Positions 20,961 to 32,567 of a stretch of DNA of 64,000 nucleotides are shown piece by piece (positions within the stretch are counted from its first letter, which is position 1; the number at the start of each line of letters is the position of its first letter). Position numbers and translations under genes: made by a program. The notes beneath the pieces were generated by a model, which saw only the letters and a program-made list of their open reading frames with translations, had not been told where the DNA came from and did no database searches. Origin of the DNA: Eremomyces bilateralis CBS 781.70 (taxonomy: Eukaryota > Ascomycota > Dothideomycetes > Eremomycetales > Eremomycetaceae); assembly GCF_010015585.1 (NCBI RefSeq), contig NW_022985077.1, forward strand, positions 495,177-559,176. The letters are read 5' to 3'.

Positions 20961-23336
20961 GGTAACCACCCACCCCCTTAACCTCCCAATGGCCCTGGGC
21001 ATAGTGCAGTTCTAGATTGGATTTGACATAGTCAGATACCATATAAGGATAGTACTTTCCTGCCTGCTGACTATCTTCCTTCGTTTCTGAGTGCCCTTCG
21101 TTCTTCAAGTTCTAGCTGTTTGCGATTATTTCTACTAGACGGTAGTCGATTCCTCTTACTCGTCAATTAGTTGGGCCTTTCTTTTCCTCTCTTTCTGCTA
21201 GACCGCGGTTGGACTTCTCGCTCGACGCTGGCATGGTTAGCGCACTAGTCTACACCAGAGGCTAGCTAAGATTTAAAAACTTGCTATCAGACCGCTCAAT
21301 ATCTCGGATGGATCTTCTTCCACCCTTCAAAGCTGCTGATGGCAGCAATCAGATAACCATGAAGTCGTTCGCGCGGGGGAAGTACCAACACCTACTGCAC
21401 AGCGGGGAGATGCGGACTAGCGGAGTGAACCCACGACGTGCTCTGCGCGCTGCTACGGCTGTATCGTCTCCTTCTCCTGTGCCGACTGTGCCCTCGAGTC
21501 CTCCCGCGCCCCCTGCACCCGCGATCGCGTCCTTGCCTCCCGCGTCCATCCCTACCTCCGATCCTGCCGGCGACGTCGTTGTACCGGAAGACAATGAGGG
21601 TGAAGATGAACCAGACACTTCTGGGTAGAAAAGGTGCAGTCTTTTGGCAGAAATTTGGGCTCTTATGTTGTCTCTAGGTTGCCTCTTGTGTGCGTCTCCC
21701 AAAGGGTGCCGATGATCTTCAACAATAATGGACCGCAGCGGTTCCGAGCCACTCCTTCTGCCCTGCGGGATAAACTCTTGATGGGGAATGAAAATATGTG
21801 GAGAGACCACCTAACAACCAGTGTGTCGTACGGAGTTGACTACAGGTACTTTCTCAACGAACGGGCTCGGATCAAGCTCGGGCTCTGGACATGTTTTTCC
21901 AGCAACTGACAACGGCAAGCACACCGTCTTGTCCCACGAATTTTTCGAATACTTACTTAGAGGATCCTATGCCGGCCGAGCAGCCGGAGGAATGATCTGC
22001 CATAGGCAAAATATTTGCGGAATACGGGGGGTGTTGAACCATTTGATGACCCCGAATTTGGATCTGAGCCTGACCCCGATCCTGAGCCAGAACAGCCGAC
22101 AGAGCGTTGTGGTGTCGGACGGATCAATGACTGGGTACAATGAGAACCACATTAATCATTCGGATACCTCCAAGGAACCCGATGATATTGACGAATAAGA
22201 GCGGGATGTGCTCGACTCGCCGCCGCATGACCAAAACCTCCCTCCCATTTCGAAATTCGAACTTCATTTCCACTCTTCATCCATCACTCACTGCTTTGAA
22301 CATGGCGTTCATAGGGCCTAAGTACCACTCTAGACTCAATGCCGAAGGGGTGGTAGTGCGATCCACTCCTCAGTTCAGGAGCCTTACGCGAGTTCAAAGC
22401 TAGTGTGAAAAAGGACATGGCCGAGACATCCCACAAGTGCCGAGATATGGACGAGAGGCGCGGCAATGCAGAAGCGGATCATTGATTGGACAAAAGCGCA
22501 AGAAGGATATTGACAGCGGAGATAATGAGCCTCTGGCTAAGCGAGGTGGCATGGAGGAAATCTCCAGACTCCACCACAACCAAGAGTAAGGGTATCAACG
22601 TGATTGACGAAATCCTGGATGATGAAGATATGAATAATAATCAAGATCTTGAGGAAGAGATCAGAGATCAATGCACATCAATCTAATTCTCGGATGGTGC
22701 GCACGACCAAATCTCGCCTATGGGGTAGAAGTTGGTACAGGTAACTACCGGTAGTTAATAATGTCAAACATGCAACAATTCCAATGAGTCGAGAACTTGA
22801 GATGGATGGAGTGGTGATAGAGTTATATGCTAACCGAATGGGGAAGTGCAGCGCAGCATGGACCCTCTTGTATTCCTACCCCCACGCTTCCCCCACATGC
22901 GCCACATCCCCGCTCTGCCGCTCGGGATACACGCTTTCTCTATTGTTCATGATGCCTGCCAAACTTGACTCGATTTTGAAGTTTATGGCTTTGAGCAGGA
23001 AGAGTGAACGTATATACCGTGTTTAGAATGTGATTGGGACCTTTCTGGTATGTGGTACGCTTCCGCTGTTGTCCCATTACCCCGCATATGGCACGATTCC
23101 CTGCGGTGGACCGTGGAACGCGGTTCAGCTCTCACGGGAGTCTATATACTTCCTACGTTGCCCCGAGGCTGATATATATAGGCTGTGGATAGCAAAAGAA
23201 TCTCTCTTTCCTATCGTCGCCGGCCGGCTAAAGGCATAAACCAACATCCGCATTCGACGACAACCGCATTCATCGTTCCTCCGTCCCTTTGTCTCGTTTT
23301 AGCTATCGAACAACAGAGTAGCCCCTGATTTCCACC
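20961..23336. other. Degenerate sequence and promoter of the next gene
   Basis: Fragments of protein-like sequence in shifting frames (Pro/Ala-rich at 21430-21630; HEFFEYLLRGSY at about 21940; EILDDEDMNNNQDLEEEI at about 22610) suggest more decayed coding DNA, but no family is recognisable. The last ~300 bp before 23337 hold TATA-like tracts (about 23145-23180) and a pyrimidine-rich leader, likely the promoter of the coiled-coil gene. A GGCTAAA motif lies at 23227. Confidence 0.35.
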
Positions 23337-26129
23337 ATGGTTACCTCCATTCCCCGAGTGAGATCGTCTACCCGACGCGTATCGATCGACTATACCAGAT
23401 ATCCCCATGCGTACCGTTATGCGTCATGGTGCGCGGCTGGATACAGTCCAACCTGCACCGACCGCCGTCCAGGGGAATCAAGCAGGTCCTCCAACTCCAA
23501 ATCGACCACATATCAGGGCCATCCGACCTACCCCGCATCAAGTACTCCTCGGCTTCGACGATGCGAGACCCGGTCCTTCCATGGTTGGGGCGGAAGACGA
23601 TGGCCGCCGGAAGACCATGACGCGCGATATGAAAGGCTGCGGGAGGAGATGAGTCGGCGGCGGAAGCACATGATGAAGGAACACAGTGACGCTATCGAGC
23701 AGTTGAAGAAGAGGATCCAGGAAGATCCGTATGATGCTCTGTTCGGATGGAGTAATCGTGTGCGGAGAGGCGAGAACAGACAGCCGAATTCCAAAGAGAA
23801 GGACCAGGCGCAGGCGGCTGCGGAGTTGAGGGATGGGTCGGATATGGTTGGGGAGCAGAAGGTGGAGGTGATTATTGAGCCGGGGACGATCGAGTTGAGA
23901 AGTGCGGAGTTTGAATATGACCCGATCTCGAACCGGATGGTAGCGAAGGAGGCGCAGAATCTCCAGATGGAGGTTGATGAGCCGGTATCGGAAGCAAAGA
24001 GTATCGGAACCGAGCTACCACCGGAAACCATCGACGTCGATGCTACTACGTCGAAACCGGTATTGCTAAAGGATGAGCCGCTAGCTGAAGAAGAGCTTGC
24101 GTCAAGACCGATCGAAGGGATAGTGGCGCCAATCTCCCCAGAAGAGATAAAGGCTCCAGAGAAACCCGAACCCCGACTTAACATGCCCGAGGACGATCTT
24201 GACTTTCTCCAATCCAGCGATGTCCGTGCATCCATGAGCTTGGCTAGCGAAGCCAACTACCGCAGCGATGCGGAGAGGGAACAAGAACGCCTCGAGCTAA
24301 AGGATGACTATAGAGAGTTGCAACAGACTACCACGAACGAAGAGGTTACTCGCCCGACCCTTCCCAGTGCTCCGACTGCCACCACCATTCCGCAGCCATT
24401 GGAGACCTCGCTCGACCGCGTGAACACCGACGCCGTATCTACCCAGCGCATCAAACGCTTAGATCGAATCTTGAAGCATTTGGACATCATGACCTCCGAC
24501 ATGTTCAGGCAGCAGAAGCACATCGATTCCATGCAGCGTGCCATGGATGGTGATCGGCCGCAAGTGACCCTCGAACAGATTGGCCTTGGAGAGCGGGGTT
24601 CGGCTGAGAAGGCGGAAGTCTCTGAAGCGGGAAAGAGAAAATCGCACAGGGCGGCACTGTTGAATACATCACTCGAGGAGGAAGTCGACCACGTCAAGGC
24701 TGCGATGGCAAAGCTTGAGCAGCGAGCGGAACTCTCTGTAAACGAGCCGTCGCAGACACCAGAGGTCGATACTCTAGATCCTAACGTAGTAACTCAACAG
24801 AAATCCGTGGTCACCGAAGATGGTATGCTCGAGAACCAGATACGGACCATATATGAGGGCGAATATGGACTCATCGCGTCCGACGAGCCACAGAAGTTGG
24901 CGGCCTCGGAATCTGCACCATTCGAGCTTGACCACGAGACGAAAGGGACCCTTCAAGACCTCGTCGGGCGAGCTTCGCAAATCGAAGCAAGGCTTGACGC
25001 CCTATTCAACGCCGTTAAACTGGTCCCAATCAGTCAGGACTCCGAAGCCGAAACAACTTCTAGCCTTGACGCCCTTGCTCAGAGAGTCTCAGCCGTGGAT
25101 TCAAGGCTCGGCAGCATCATCTCCGCCATTGACCAACTGACTGCGGAGGCTGAGCACGACCAGAGCCTTGATGGCCTCGTTCAGAGAGTTTCAGCGGTAG
25201 ACTCACGGATTGATGGCATCATCTCTGCTATTGACCAGTTGACGGCGGAGTCTGAGCACGAGAAGAGCCTTGATGGCATCGTTCATAGAGTTTCAGCAGT
25301 AGACTCACGGCTCGATGGCATCATCTCTGCTATTGACCAACTTCCAGCGAAGGTTGAGCAAGGAAAGGCCCCGATCTCCACCAGCCCCGACCCTCACACG
25401 AAAGCAGCCCTCGACGACATCACCGAGCGGCTCTTTCAACTCACCACCAAAATCGACACCGTCTCCTCATCCATCACCCATCTCCAATCAATCAACCACG
25501 ACGCCAACAGCGACACCAACCAGCTCGCCACCCAAACCGAAGCCACCCTTCAACATCTCAACGCCCTCATCAACGATCTCGACACCCGCTTCGCCACCCT
25601 CGCCGCCACCATCTCGGAGCGTCCCTCCCAGCAAAACTCGGATCCATCCGCTGCACCGACCACTGCCACTGAGACCGCGGCCCGCCTCCAGGACTTCGTC
25701 ACCCAACTCGAAGCCATGGACATCAACTTCCGGAAATTCCGCTGGCATGACCTTTCGCGCTTCGTTGAGATCCGCGAGCAGTTGATCGCGCTGAACTCGG
25801 TGGTGAACCCGGAGTCGAAAGGGGAGAGGGGGGGTCAAGGGGACAGGGGTAGGCCGTTTCGGTTGGAGGGAGGGTGGAGAATTAAGGTGTTGTTAGCGTT
25901 GATGGGGGCGGCGACGGTGGGGAATTTGGTGGTGACGAAGAGGGGGTTGGAGGGGCAGTGGAGGGGGTTGGAAGCGGAGAGGAGGTTGGCGGGGTTGGAG
26001 GAGATGGTTATGGGGAATGGGAGGGGGGCGGAGTTGGAGTTGGTACCGGTGAGACCGTCGGGGAAGGATATTGTGCGGACTGGGCAGCAGGCTGAGAGTT
26101 CGGGGGGTTCGTGGTTTTGGTCGAGATGA
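23337..26129 (+). CDS. Coiled-coil protein with C-terminal membrane segment
   Basis: Single open frame of 930 aa, function unknown. The N-terminus is Arg/Ser/Tyr-rich and nearly free of acids (MVTSIPRVRSSTRRVSIDYT), compatible with a mitochondrial presequence. A conserved-looking block HDARYERLREEMSRRRKHMMKEHSDAI follows at about residue 95, with DPYDALFGWSNRVRRG after it. The middle is acidic and coiled-coil prone. At about residues 576-670 a 32-residue unit (QRVSAVDSRLDGIISAIDQL core) is repeated three times. One hydrophobic segment (VLLALMGAATVGNLVV) lies near residue 851, leaving a C-terminal tail of about 65 residues. A tail-proximal anchored coiled-coil protein of an organelle membrane is my inference. 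An N-terminal intron cannot be excluded. Confidence 0.75.
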   Translation: MVTSIPRVRSSTRRVSIDYTRYPHAYRYASWCAAGYSPTCTDRRPGESSRSSNSKSTTYQGHPTYPASSTPRLRRCETRSFHGWGGRRWPPEDHDARYERLREEMSRRRKHMMKEHSDAIEQLKKRIQEDPYDALFGWSNRVRRGENRQPNSKEKDQAQAAAELRDGSDMVGEQKVEVIIEPGTIELRSAEFEYDPISNRMVAKEAQNLQMEVDEPVSEAKSIGTELPPETIDVDATTSKPVLLKDEPLAEEELASRPIEGIVAPISPEEIKAPEKPEPRLNMPEDDLDFLQSSDVRASMSLASEANYRSDAEREQERLELKDDYRELQQTTTNEEVTRPTLPSAPTATTIPQPLETSLDRVNTDAVSTQRIKRLDRILKHLDIMTSDMFRQQKHIDSMQRAMDGDRPQVTLEQIGLGERGSAEKAEVSEAGKRKSHRAALLNTSLEEEVDHVKAAMAKLEQRAELSVNEPSQTPEVDTLDPNVVTQQKSVVTEDGMLENQIRTIYEGEYGLIASDEPQKLAASESAPFELDHETKGTLQDLVGRASQIEARLDALFNAVKLVPISQDSEAETTSSLDALAQRVSAVDSRLGSIISAIDQLTAEAEHDQSLDGLVQRVSAVDSRIDGIISAIDQLTAESEHEKSLDGIVHRVSAVDSRLDGIISAIDQLPAKVEQGKAPISTSPDPHTKAALDDITERLFQLTTKIDTVSSSITHLQSINHDANSDTNQLATQTEATLQHLNALINDLDTRFATLAATISERPSQQNSDPSAAPTTATETAARLQDFVTQLEAMDINFRKFRWHDLSRFVEIREQLIALNSVVNPESKGERGGQGDRGRPFRLEGGWRIKVLLALMGAATVGNLVVTKRGLEGQWRGLEAERRLAGLEEMVMGNGRGAELELVPVRPSGKDIVRTGQQAESSGGSWFWSR
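25064..25350 (+). repeat. Three in-frame 96-bp tandem repeats
   Basis: Inside the coiled-coil gene, a 96-bp unit (32 codons) starting AGCCTTGAC/TG occurs three times. The second and third copies differ at few positions, the first at more, pointing to stepwise recent duplication. Confidence 0.85.
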
Positions 26130-26338
26130 CGTAGGATGATTGGTTGCGGATCGATGGGTTTTTATAGTGGTAGTAGTCCTTGATTTTGGTCGTTCGGGGG
26201 TTTTGTATTTGGTATGCGATATCTCCGCTACAGGAATCATCTTCTCGATATCCTTCAAATAGCCACTCTTCTCACGTATTCGATAGCCACTCCACAATGC
26301 ATAGAACAACGCTCCTCCGCACGGAACCTCTTCCCCCT

Positions 26339-28072
26339 CTACACCCGATAAATCGCATCCAAAACCTTCACACACTCCCCCATCTCCCTCGCATCATGCA
26401 CTCTCACCACATCCGCCCCACCCACCACCGCTCCCGCCACCGCTCCCGCCGTCCCCCACCCCCGCTCCTTCGCCTCCCCCACCCCCGTCAACTTCCCAAT
26501 AAACCCCTTCCGACTCGCCCCCACCAACCACGGTAACCCCTCTAGCCCCGGCCATCCCCGTAGCTCCCCCAGTCGCCGCAGCAGCTCGAGATTCTGCTCG
26601 CCCGTTTTCGCGAACCCGATGCCCGGGTCGAGTATTATCCGCCAGCGGCGAATGCCGGCGGATTCCGCGGCGTGGACGCGCTCGAGCAGCTCGGACGCGA
26701 CGGTGGGGATTAGGCCATGGGGGTAGTGCGTGAGGGAGTTCATCGTGTCCGGGGTACCGCGGGTGTGCGTGATGACGAAGGTCGCGCCATGCCGCGCGGT
26801 GACGTTCAGGATCTCCGGATCTAGCAACCCGCCGCTAATGTCGTTGACGATGGTGGCGCCGGCGCGAAGGGCGGCATCGGCGACGGGGGCGCGGTAGGTG
26901 TCGACGCTGATGGCGGGGACGTGGAGGGAGCGGGCGAGGGCGATGGCGGGGAGGACGCGGGCGGATTCGGCGGCGGCGGGGATGGAGGGGGCGTGTGGGC
27001 GGGAGGATTGGCCGCCGATGTCGAGGATGTGGGTGTGGGGGAGGAGGCGTGAGATGGTGGATTGGAGGGAAGCAGAGGTGTGGAAGCCGCCGTCGGAGAA
27101 CGAGTCCGGAGTGAGGTTGAGGATGGTCATTATGAGGGTTTTTCGGGCGGGGTGCAGAGCAGTGATGGGAGGGAGAGACGGAGCGAGGGGGGTTAGTGTG
27201 GTTAGAGGGGGATCGGAGGGTGGTAAGCGGGTGAGATTTTCTACCACGGTGCCCACTGATCGTTCCAATGGGATATTGAATTCGGGGATGAGTCTATTGC
27301 GGTTACTTAGTATTCTTCGAGGCATTGAAAGTACTTACTCAGACATTGGTCGCAGTACAAATTCCCGTTCGAGCATCAGAGGATGTGGGATCTGGAGCCT
27401 TTCGTGTTGATACGGCATCTCTCCATATAGCAAGACATCCAAATCTATGCATCGCGGGCCTTTGTCTATGACCTTCACTCTTCCCATTGCATTTTCAATA
27501 GCTTGGAGTTTATCAAGCAATTCAATGGGTGACAATCGTGTCTCTACCTACGCGGTTTTAGTCTCTCGATATCTGACCATCTCCTTCGGGATACCTACCT
27601 CACATGCGCCATTCACAAAGTTATTCTGGTCAGACACATACATCGCCTCAGTCTCCCATAAGCTGCTCGTCCTTAGGATTTTAATCGTCCCATCTGAGTC
27701 CATCTCTTTGCATGCTTCCTCGATCATGGCAATACGGTCTCCCATATTGCTTCCGAGGGCGATATACGCTCGGACGGGTTCCCGCATACCTGCAGCGTCT
27801 AATTGCGGACTCGAATGAAAATTTTCACGCGAACCGAAGTTCTTTCCCATCTTCAACGCGGCAATATATCCACACCTCTCTTGGTGTTTGTGGACGTGTC
27901 GGAGACGACGCGCCTGTTCTTGACCAGGGATTTTTTTTGGATTCGAAATTTCCAACTCTTCAAAGGTTGCCCAAGCACGGAGTGGCCTTCTTGCATTCCC
28001 TTGTAGGATTTTAAATAGGTTGGTTTGGCCAAAGCCAGAATTGATGATCCGCCTCCTTGAAAGAGCCAACAT
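26339..28072 (-). CDS. fol1: Folate biosynthesis enzyme: HPPK-dihydropteroate synthase
   Basis: Bifunctional enzyme making dihydropteroate: pyrophosphokinase (HPPK) and sulfonamide-target DHPS activities. Exons 28072-27599, 27547-27339 and 27293-26339 give 545 aa. Residues 1-95 are basic and Ser/Arg-rich, resembling a mitochondrial presequence. HPPK starts at ALGSNMGDR and has GPRCIDLDVLLYG and LEREFVLRP. DHPS has ILNLTPDSFSDGG, DIGGQSSRP, NDISGG, LDPGIGFAKT and VGASRKGFIG. No dihydroneopterin aldolase (FolB) domain precedes HPPK, unlike the trifunctional yeast Fol1. For the second intron I chose a 45-nt form ending at AATAG; a 33-nt alternative is in frame but too short. Convergent with the coiled-coil gene (209 bp between stops). 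Confidence 0.9.
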
Positions 28073-28818
28073 CGGTCAGCGAAACGAACTCCGATATAGG
28101 ACAGCGACGCGCTCCGGAGTGGACCGGATTCACCCCAATGGCTCCAATGATGTCAACCCTTGATGTTTTGCCCAATGCTCTTGCGTAGGAGTGCTTCCGA
28201 ATGGATATATCTCTTTTCGGCCCTAATTATGCTTCCCGACCACCTGTGTTTAGACTTTAGAGACTCCAGCACTGTCCCAACGGTATTGATCTCCTGAACC
28301 ACAACTAGGGTTAGTGACTTCGATTCCGAGAAACAATGGGCGTTGATCTAGTTCGGATTTATGCTAGCCATATTCAATGGCATTCGAGAAGAAGTTATTC
28401 CACGGTCAACAAAAAAGCATTGGAAGATTCAAATGTGATGGTGATGTCAACGGAAAACTGTGGGGCGTTGGTTGAGGCTCCAATTGATGACAGGGGGGAG
28501 GAGGAACGACTTCATATGGACATCGGTTGACGTTTAATACTTATACTCTAACCATACCACCACTTAAGACACTATTTCGATTTGGTATGCTTTTCTTGTT
28601 CATAAGCAGCATTAAACATAAACGGACATATATCCACGGATTCATAAACTAAACAGGAACCCCGAAAGCCCCCGAACCTCTCTCTCCGCACCAGACTTCC
28701 GACCCCCTCATGGCCTACAGATTGGTCCTCTGGCTACAGGAGAAGGCATAACAGACACCCAACTCTATATCACACCGTCGAAGACCCCAATGGTTCCTCC
28801 GGGTCCATCATCCTCACC
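28073..28818. other. Divergent intergenic region (fol1 / GH47)
   Basis: About 750 bp containing both promoters. No supported gene; ORF 28336-28530 has no domain. Confidence 0.5.
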
Positions 28819-30588
28819 ATGCCTCGCTTCCGCATCCGCCGCCGCAAACCCCGCATCACCACCACCTTCAAATTCCTCTCCGCCGCCCTCGTCCTCATCT
28901 TCTACTTCGTCTTCATGTCCTTCAAAACCCCCACCCCACACCACAGGATGCATCTTCCGAAAGTCAAGACCCCACCGATTCAATTCGGCCACGCGGTGAA
29001 ATATAGCATCTCTCCCGACCCCGAAAAGCTCCGGCGCACTCGCGACGCCATGCAGCACACCTGGTACGCATACCGCAACCATGCGTGGGGCCACGACGGT
29101 ATCAAGCCCGTGAGCGGGAAGCCAGACGACTCGCGGAACGGGTGGGGCGCGTTCATCGTGGACAGCAGCACGACGCTGGCGCTGATGGACCTGTGGAGCG
29201 AGCTGAAGCTGAACATCCAACACATCCTGCGCATCGACTTCACCCAGGCGATCGGCCTCGTCGACCCGTTCGAGACCACCATCCGCTACCTCGGCGGCAT
29301 GCTCTCCCTAATCGAGATGAGCGACGCCGGCCTCATCCCCGAGAAGGTCATCGACCAAGACGAGCGCGACCAGCTCCTCGCCCAGGCCGTCACCCTCGCG
29401 GAGAAGCTGGGTCCCGCGTTCGATACTCCGACGGGGCTGCCGTGGCCGCGCGTGGACTTCAAGCGGAACATCGGGACATGGGTACCGGACCCGGGCAGCG
29501 ATCACGACAAGGACCATGAGAAGGACCCGAACAAGCCGCCCTCCGACCCACCGAGCATCGGCCCCGCGAGAGCGGGCACGAATATCCTCGAATACCACAC
29601 GCTCAGCAAGTTGACGGGGGACGCGACGTACATCAACAACGCGACACGTGCATGGACGTCGCTAGTATGGCCGAAGAAGGAGGAGCGGATGCGGGGGCTC
29701 GTCGAGGGGCCGATCAACATCCTCACCGGCAAAGTGACGAAGCCGCACGCGAACTGGGACGGCGGCCACGACTCGTTCTACGAATACCTCCTCAAAGCCA
29801 GCCTCCTGATCCCCTCGAACCGGCACACCGCGCACTACCAAAAGCGCTTCCACCAGGCCGCCACCTCCCTCCGCGAGCACCTCACCTCCCGCTCCGCCTA
29901 CGAAATCACCCCCGACATCCACCTCACGCAACATCTCTTCCTCGGCAAGCGCCTCGGCCCCCACCTCCTCAACGAGCAATCCCACCTCGCCTGCTTTGCC
30001 CCAGCCACCCTCCTCCTCGCCACCGCCCACCTCCGCCGCCCCGACCTCCGCCCCCTCGCCCGCGCCCTCCTCGAATCCTGCCACCACCTCGCTACTTCCA
30101 CCCCTAGCAACCTCCCCCCCGAGCTCGCCCGCTGGATGCCCGCCACCCCGCCGTACGAAAACGCGAGCTTCGCCCCGGAGTCCTCCGCAGAGTGGGCGCA
30201 GTTGTCGAAACACGCCTTCTGGGCGCCCGACCCGGCGTACCACCTCCGTCCGGAGTACTTCGAGAGCTTGTTCGTCGCGTACCGCGTCACGGGCGAGGCG
30301 CGGTATCGCGACTGGGCATGGGAGGCGTTCGAGGCGATCGATCGGCGGTGTCGGGCGCGGTATGGGTATGCGGGGTTGGTGGATGTGATGGCGGCGGGGA
30401 CGGAGACGAAGACGGGGGAGGGGAAGGGGGATGGGGAGAAAAATTCGGGGCGGATCGATCTACAGGAGAGTTGGTGGGCAGCGGAGACGGTGAAGTATGC
30501 ATTTTTGATCTTTGGAAGTGGGGGGATGGGGGGGTTGGATGAGTGGGTGTTTAGTACGGAGGGACATTTGTTTCGGCGGCCGGGGTGA
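28819..30588 (+). CDS. Class I alpha-1,2-mannosidase (GH47), type II membrane protein
   Basis: Trims alpha-1,2-linked mannose from N-glycans in the ER/Golgi, or belongs to the fungal GH47 side branch. Intronless, 589 aa. A basic cytosolic tail precedes one signal-anchor helix (FLSAALVLIFYFVFMSF, about residues 18-34). The (alpha/alpha)7 barrel carries the family blocks GWGAFIVDSSTTLALMDLW, FETTIRYLGGMLS, GGHDSFYEYLLKA, LRPEYFESLFVAYR and SWWAAETVKYAFLIF. The calcium-binding threonine lies in FSTEGHLFRRP at the very C-terminus. Coding bias is extreme (long C-rich third positions), which explains the many shadow ORFs. An acidic GDGEKNSG insert precedes the last helix pair. Confidence 0.92.
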   Translation: MPRFRIRRRKPRITTTFKFLSAALVLIFYFVFMSFKTPTPHHRMHLPKVKTPPIQFGHAVKYSISPDPEKLRRTRDAMQHTWYAYRNHAWGHDGIKPVSGKPDDSRNGWGAFIVDSSTTLALMDLWSELKLNIQHILRIDFTQAIGLVDPFETTIRYLGGMLSLIEMSDAGLIPEKVIDQDERDQLLAQAVTLAEKLGPAFDTPTGLPWPRVDFKRNIGTWVPDPGSDHDKDHEKDPNKPPSDPPSIGPARAGTNILEYHTLSKLTGDATYINNATRAWTSLVWPKKEERMRGLVEGPINILTGKVTKPHANWDGGHDSFYEYLLKASLLIPSNRHTAHYQKRFHQAATSLREHLTSRSAYEITPDIHLTQHLFLGKRLGPHLLNEQSHLACFAPATLLLATAHLRRPDLRPLARALLESCHHLATSTPSNLPPELARWMPATPPYENASFAPESSAEWAQLSKHAFWAPDPAYHLRPEYFESLFVAYRVTGEARYRDWAWEAFEAIDRRCRARYGYAGLVDVMAAGTETKTGEGKGDGEKNSGRIDLQESWWAAETVKYAFLIFGSGGMGGLDEWVFSTEGHLFRRPG

Positions 30589-31174
30589 AGGGGTTAGGTG
30601 ATTTTCTCTTGATACTCTGCATTTGGCGGAGGGATGGTGTTTTGATAGGAGGGTGTGGATAAGATAGGCATGGGGCATTGTTCCTGGATATCGGGATGGT
30701 ATTGTTCATACTATGGCGTTGGGGATTACACGATACCAGTAACTACTGTTCAGACTAGCTATGTATCCAAAACTATCGTATTCTTTGCTAACATGCTTGT
30801 ACGTTGCTCCCCCTGGCTGTTTTAAGCATCATACACAATTCACACAAAAATCCAACGTCAATGTCATGTTCTCAAACCCTCCAGCCAGAGGTTAAATTCA
30901 TGACAAATACGCTTTTCCAGTCAACTCAACAAAGGCTAAGAGTCCGGAGTAGAGAGAATATCTCTCTTCGAGGCCTTACTATTATTCCTCACATTTGGCA
31001 AAGATAGGAAGCCGCTAATCCTATACGACCCAACCCCTGGAATATTCCACCTCCAATCATCATCAATATGATCATACAACTGACGCTCGAGGAAATCGCC
31101 CATCAATCATGCCCCCGAACCCAGGCTCGTCACTAACGGACCATCACATCGCTAACAAATACCAACGCTCAAAT
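30589..31174. other. Convergent intergenic region
   Basis: About 590 bp of 3' flanks for the GH47 (+) and nitronate monooxygenase (-) genes. Nothing else seen. Confidence 0.5.
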
Positions 31175-32567
31175 CTACAACTTCCCCTTGCCCACGATGT
31201 ACGCGTTGCCCTTGTTCATCCAGACAACGGCGTCCTTGACCAGCTCGTCCACAATGATCTTGGCCGGCTTCTTGTCGTTGACGACGGCGGCCGCCTTGCC
31301 CATCAGGAACGGACGGACGTTGTCCAGCGTGTCGTCGTCGATGTCGTCGCCCATCGTCTCCATGTCGTACTCGACCGGGATCTTGCCGCTCTGGGTGAGC
31401 GTCTTGATCTCGGCAGCGCGGTTCTCCTCCCAGTTGGAGATGTAGGGGTTGTTGCGGACGCGGAGAGGTCGGCCCTAGAAACAAATATTAATACCTGTAT
31501 TCGAAAGATTTGGGACATGAGCGAGGCACTTACGGTGAAGATAATGGTGCGAATGTTATCGTCGAACCCGGAAGTTCGGACGGCCTCCTGGTGAGCTTTC
31601 GGTGCACCCGCCTCGTCGGCAAGGATAAACCGCGTGCCAACCCAGACAGCGCTGGCGCCCAACATCAACGCAGCCGCGACCGACTGTCCGCTGAAGATCC
31701 CACCGGCGGCGATGATCTGCACGGGCTGGCCGGTCATGGGGGATTTATGGCCCTTGACAAGCTCCGCAACGGTGGGGATGAGGACGGTGGTGGGGACGTC
31801 GCCGGTGTGGCCGCCACCCTCACCACCCTGGGCGCAGATGAGGTCGACGCCGAGCTCGAGGCACTTCTTGACGTGCTTGGGGTGACCGATCATGTTCATG
31901 TAGAGGATTCCGGCCTTGTGGAGCTTCTCGACGACGTGCTTGGGGGGGACACCGACGGCGGAGACGAAGAGTCTGGCGCCGGATTCAATGGTGATGTCGA
32001 TGAGTTCGTCAAGCTTGCCCTTGGTGTAGTCGTAGCTGTAGAAGGAAATTGTCAGTCTACGTTCATCGTACTTTCAATCGGTTTTGGCAACTCCATATCC
32101 GGTTGGACCACGGGAATTGCCGAATTCTAGGCTTTTCGAGGACTTACTTCGTCTTCCTGGCATTGCCACCAACCTGCGGCAACAACAAATCCACACCGAA
32201 CGGAGCGTTCTTGTCATTCAAGAATCCCTTCAACTCGGCAATCTGCTCCCGCAGCATGTCGGGGGTGTAGCCGACACCTCCAATAACCCCCAGACCACCG
32301 GCATTGGTGACAGCGGCAGCGAGCTTGGGACCGGCAGCCACGTTCATACCAGCCAGCAGAACTGGATGGTTGATCTTCAAGAGATCGGTGGTGACGGTTC
32401 GGATTTGCTCTGGAGGGTATTGTTAGCGATGTCCTGTACAACTCCATGGTTCTGAAGGGATAGGTGGTATGATTGTGGTAGAATCGTGCTAGTTGATCGT
32501 ATCCAAGGGGCATGTGATAACCACACTGCGGGGAAGACTGGTTCAAAGACTTACGTGGGCTGGCCAT
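31175..32567 (-). CDS. Nitronate monooxygenase (2-nitropropane dioxygenase family)
   Basis: FMN-dependent enzyme that oxidises alkyl nitronates such as propionate-3-nitronate, a detoxification role. Four exons (32567-32555, 32409-32148, 32035-31534, 31474-31175) give 358 aa. The first exon is only 13 nt (MASP plus one base). The TIM barrel shows HPVLLAGMNVAAGPKLAAAVTNAGGLGVIGG, DLICAQGGEGGGHTG, IIAAGGIFSGQSVAAALMLGASAVWVGTRFI (FMN phosphate site) and the fungal C-terminus GNAYIVGKGKL. The GGEGGGHTG block carries the catalytic-site histidine typical of the family. Introns of 59-145 nt all close in frame. Confidence 0.92.

Noticed and set aside
23227-23233. GGCTAAA upstream of the coiled-coil gene as a carbon-regulation site
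   Set aside because: A 7-mer is expected several times in 64 kb by chance and the gene has no carbohydrate link.
28819-30588. Many long ORFs on the other strand and frames of GH47
   Set aside because: Produced by extreme third-position C bias of the real gene; translations are Arg/Pro low complexity.
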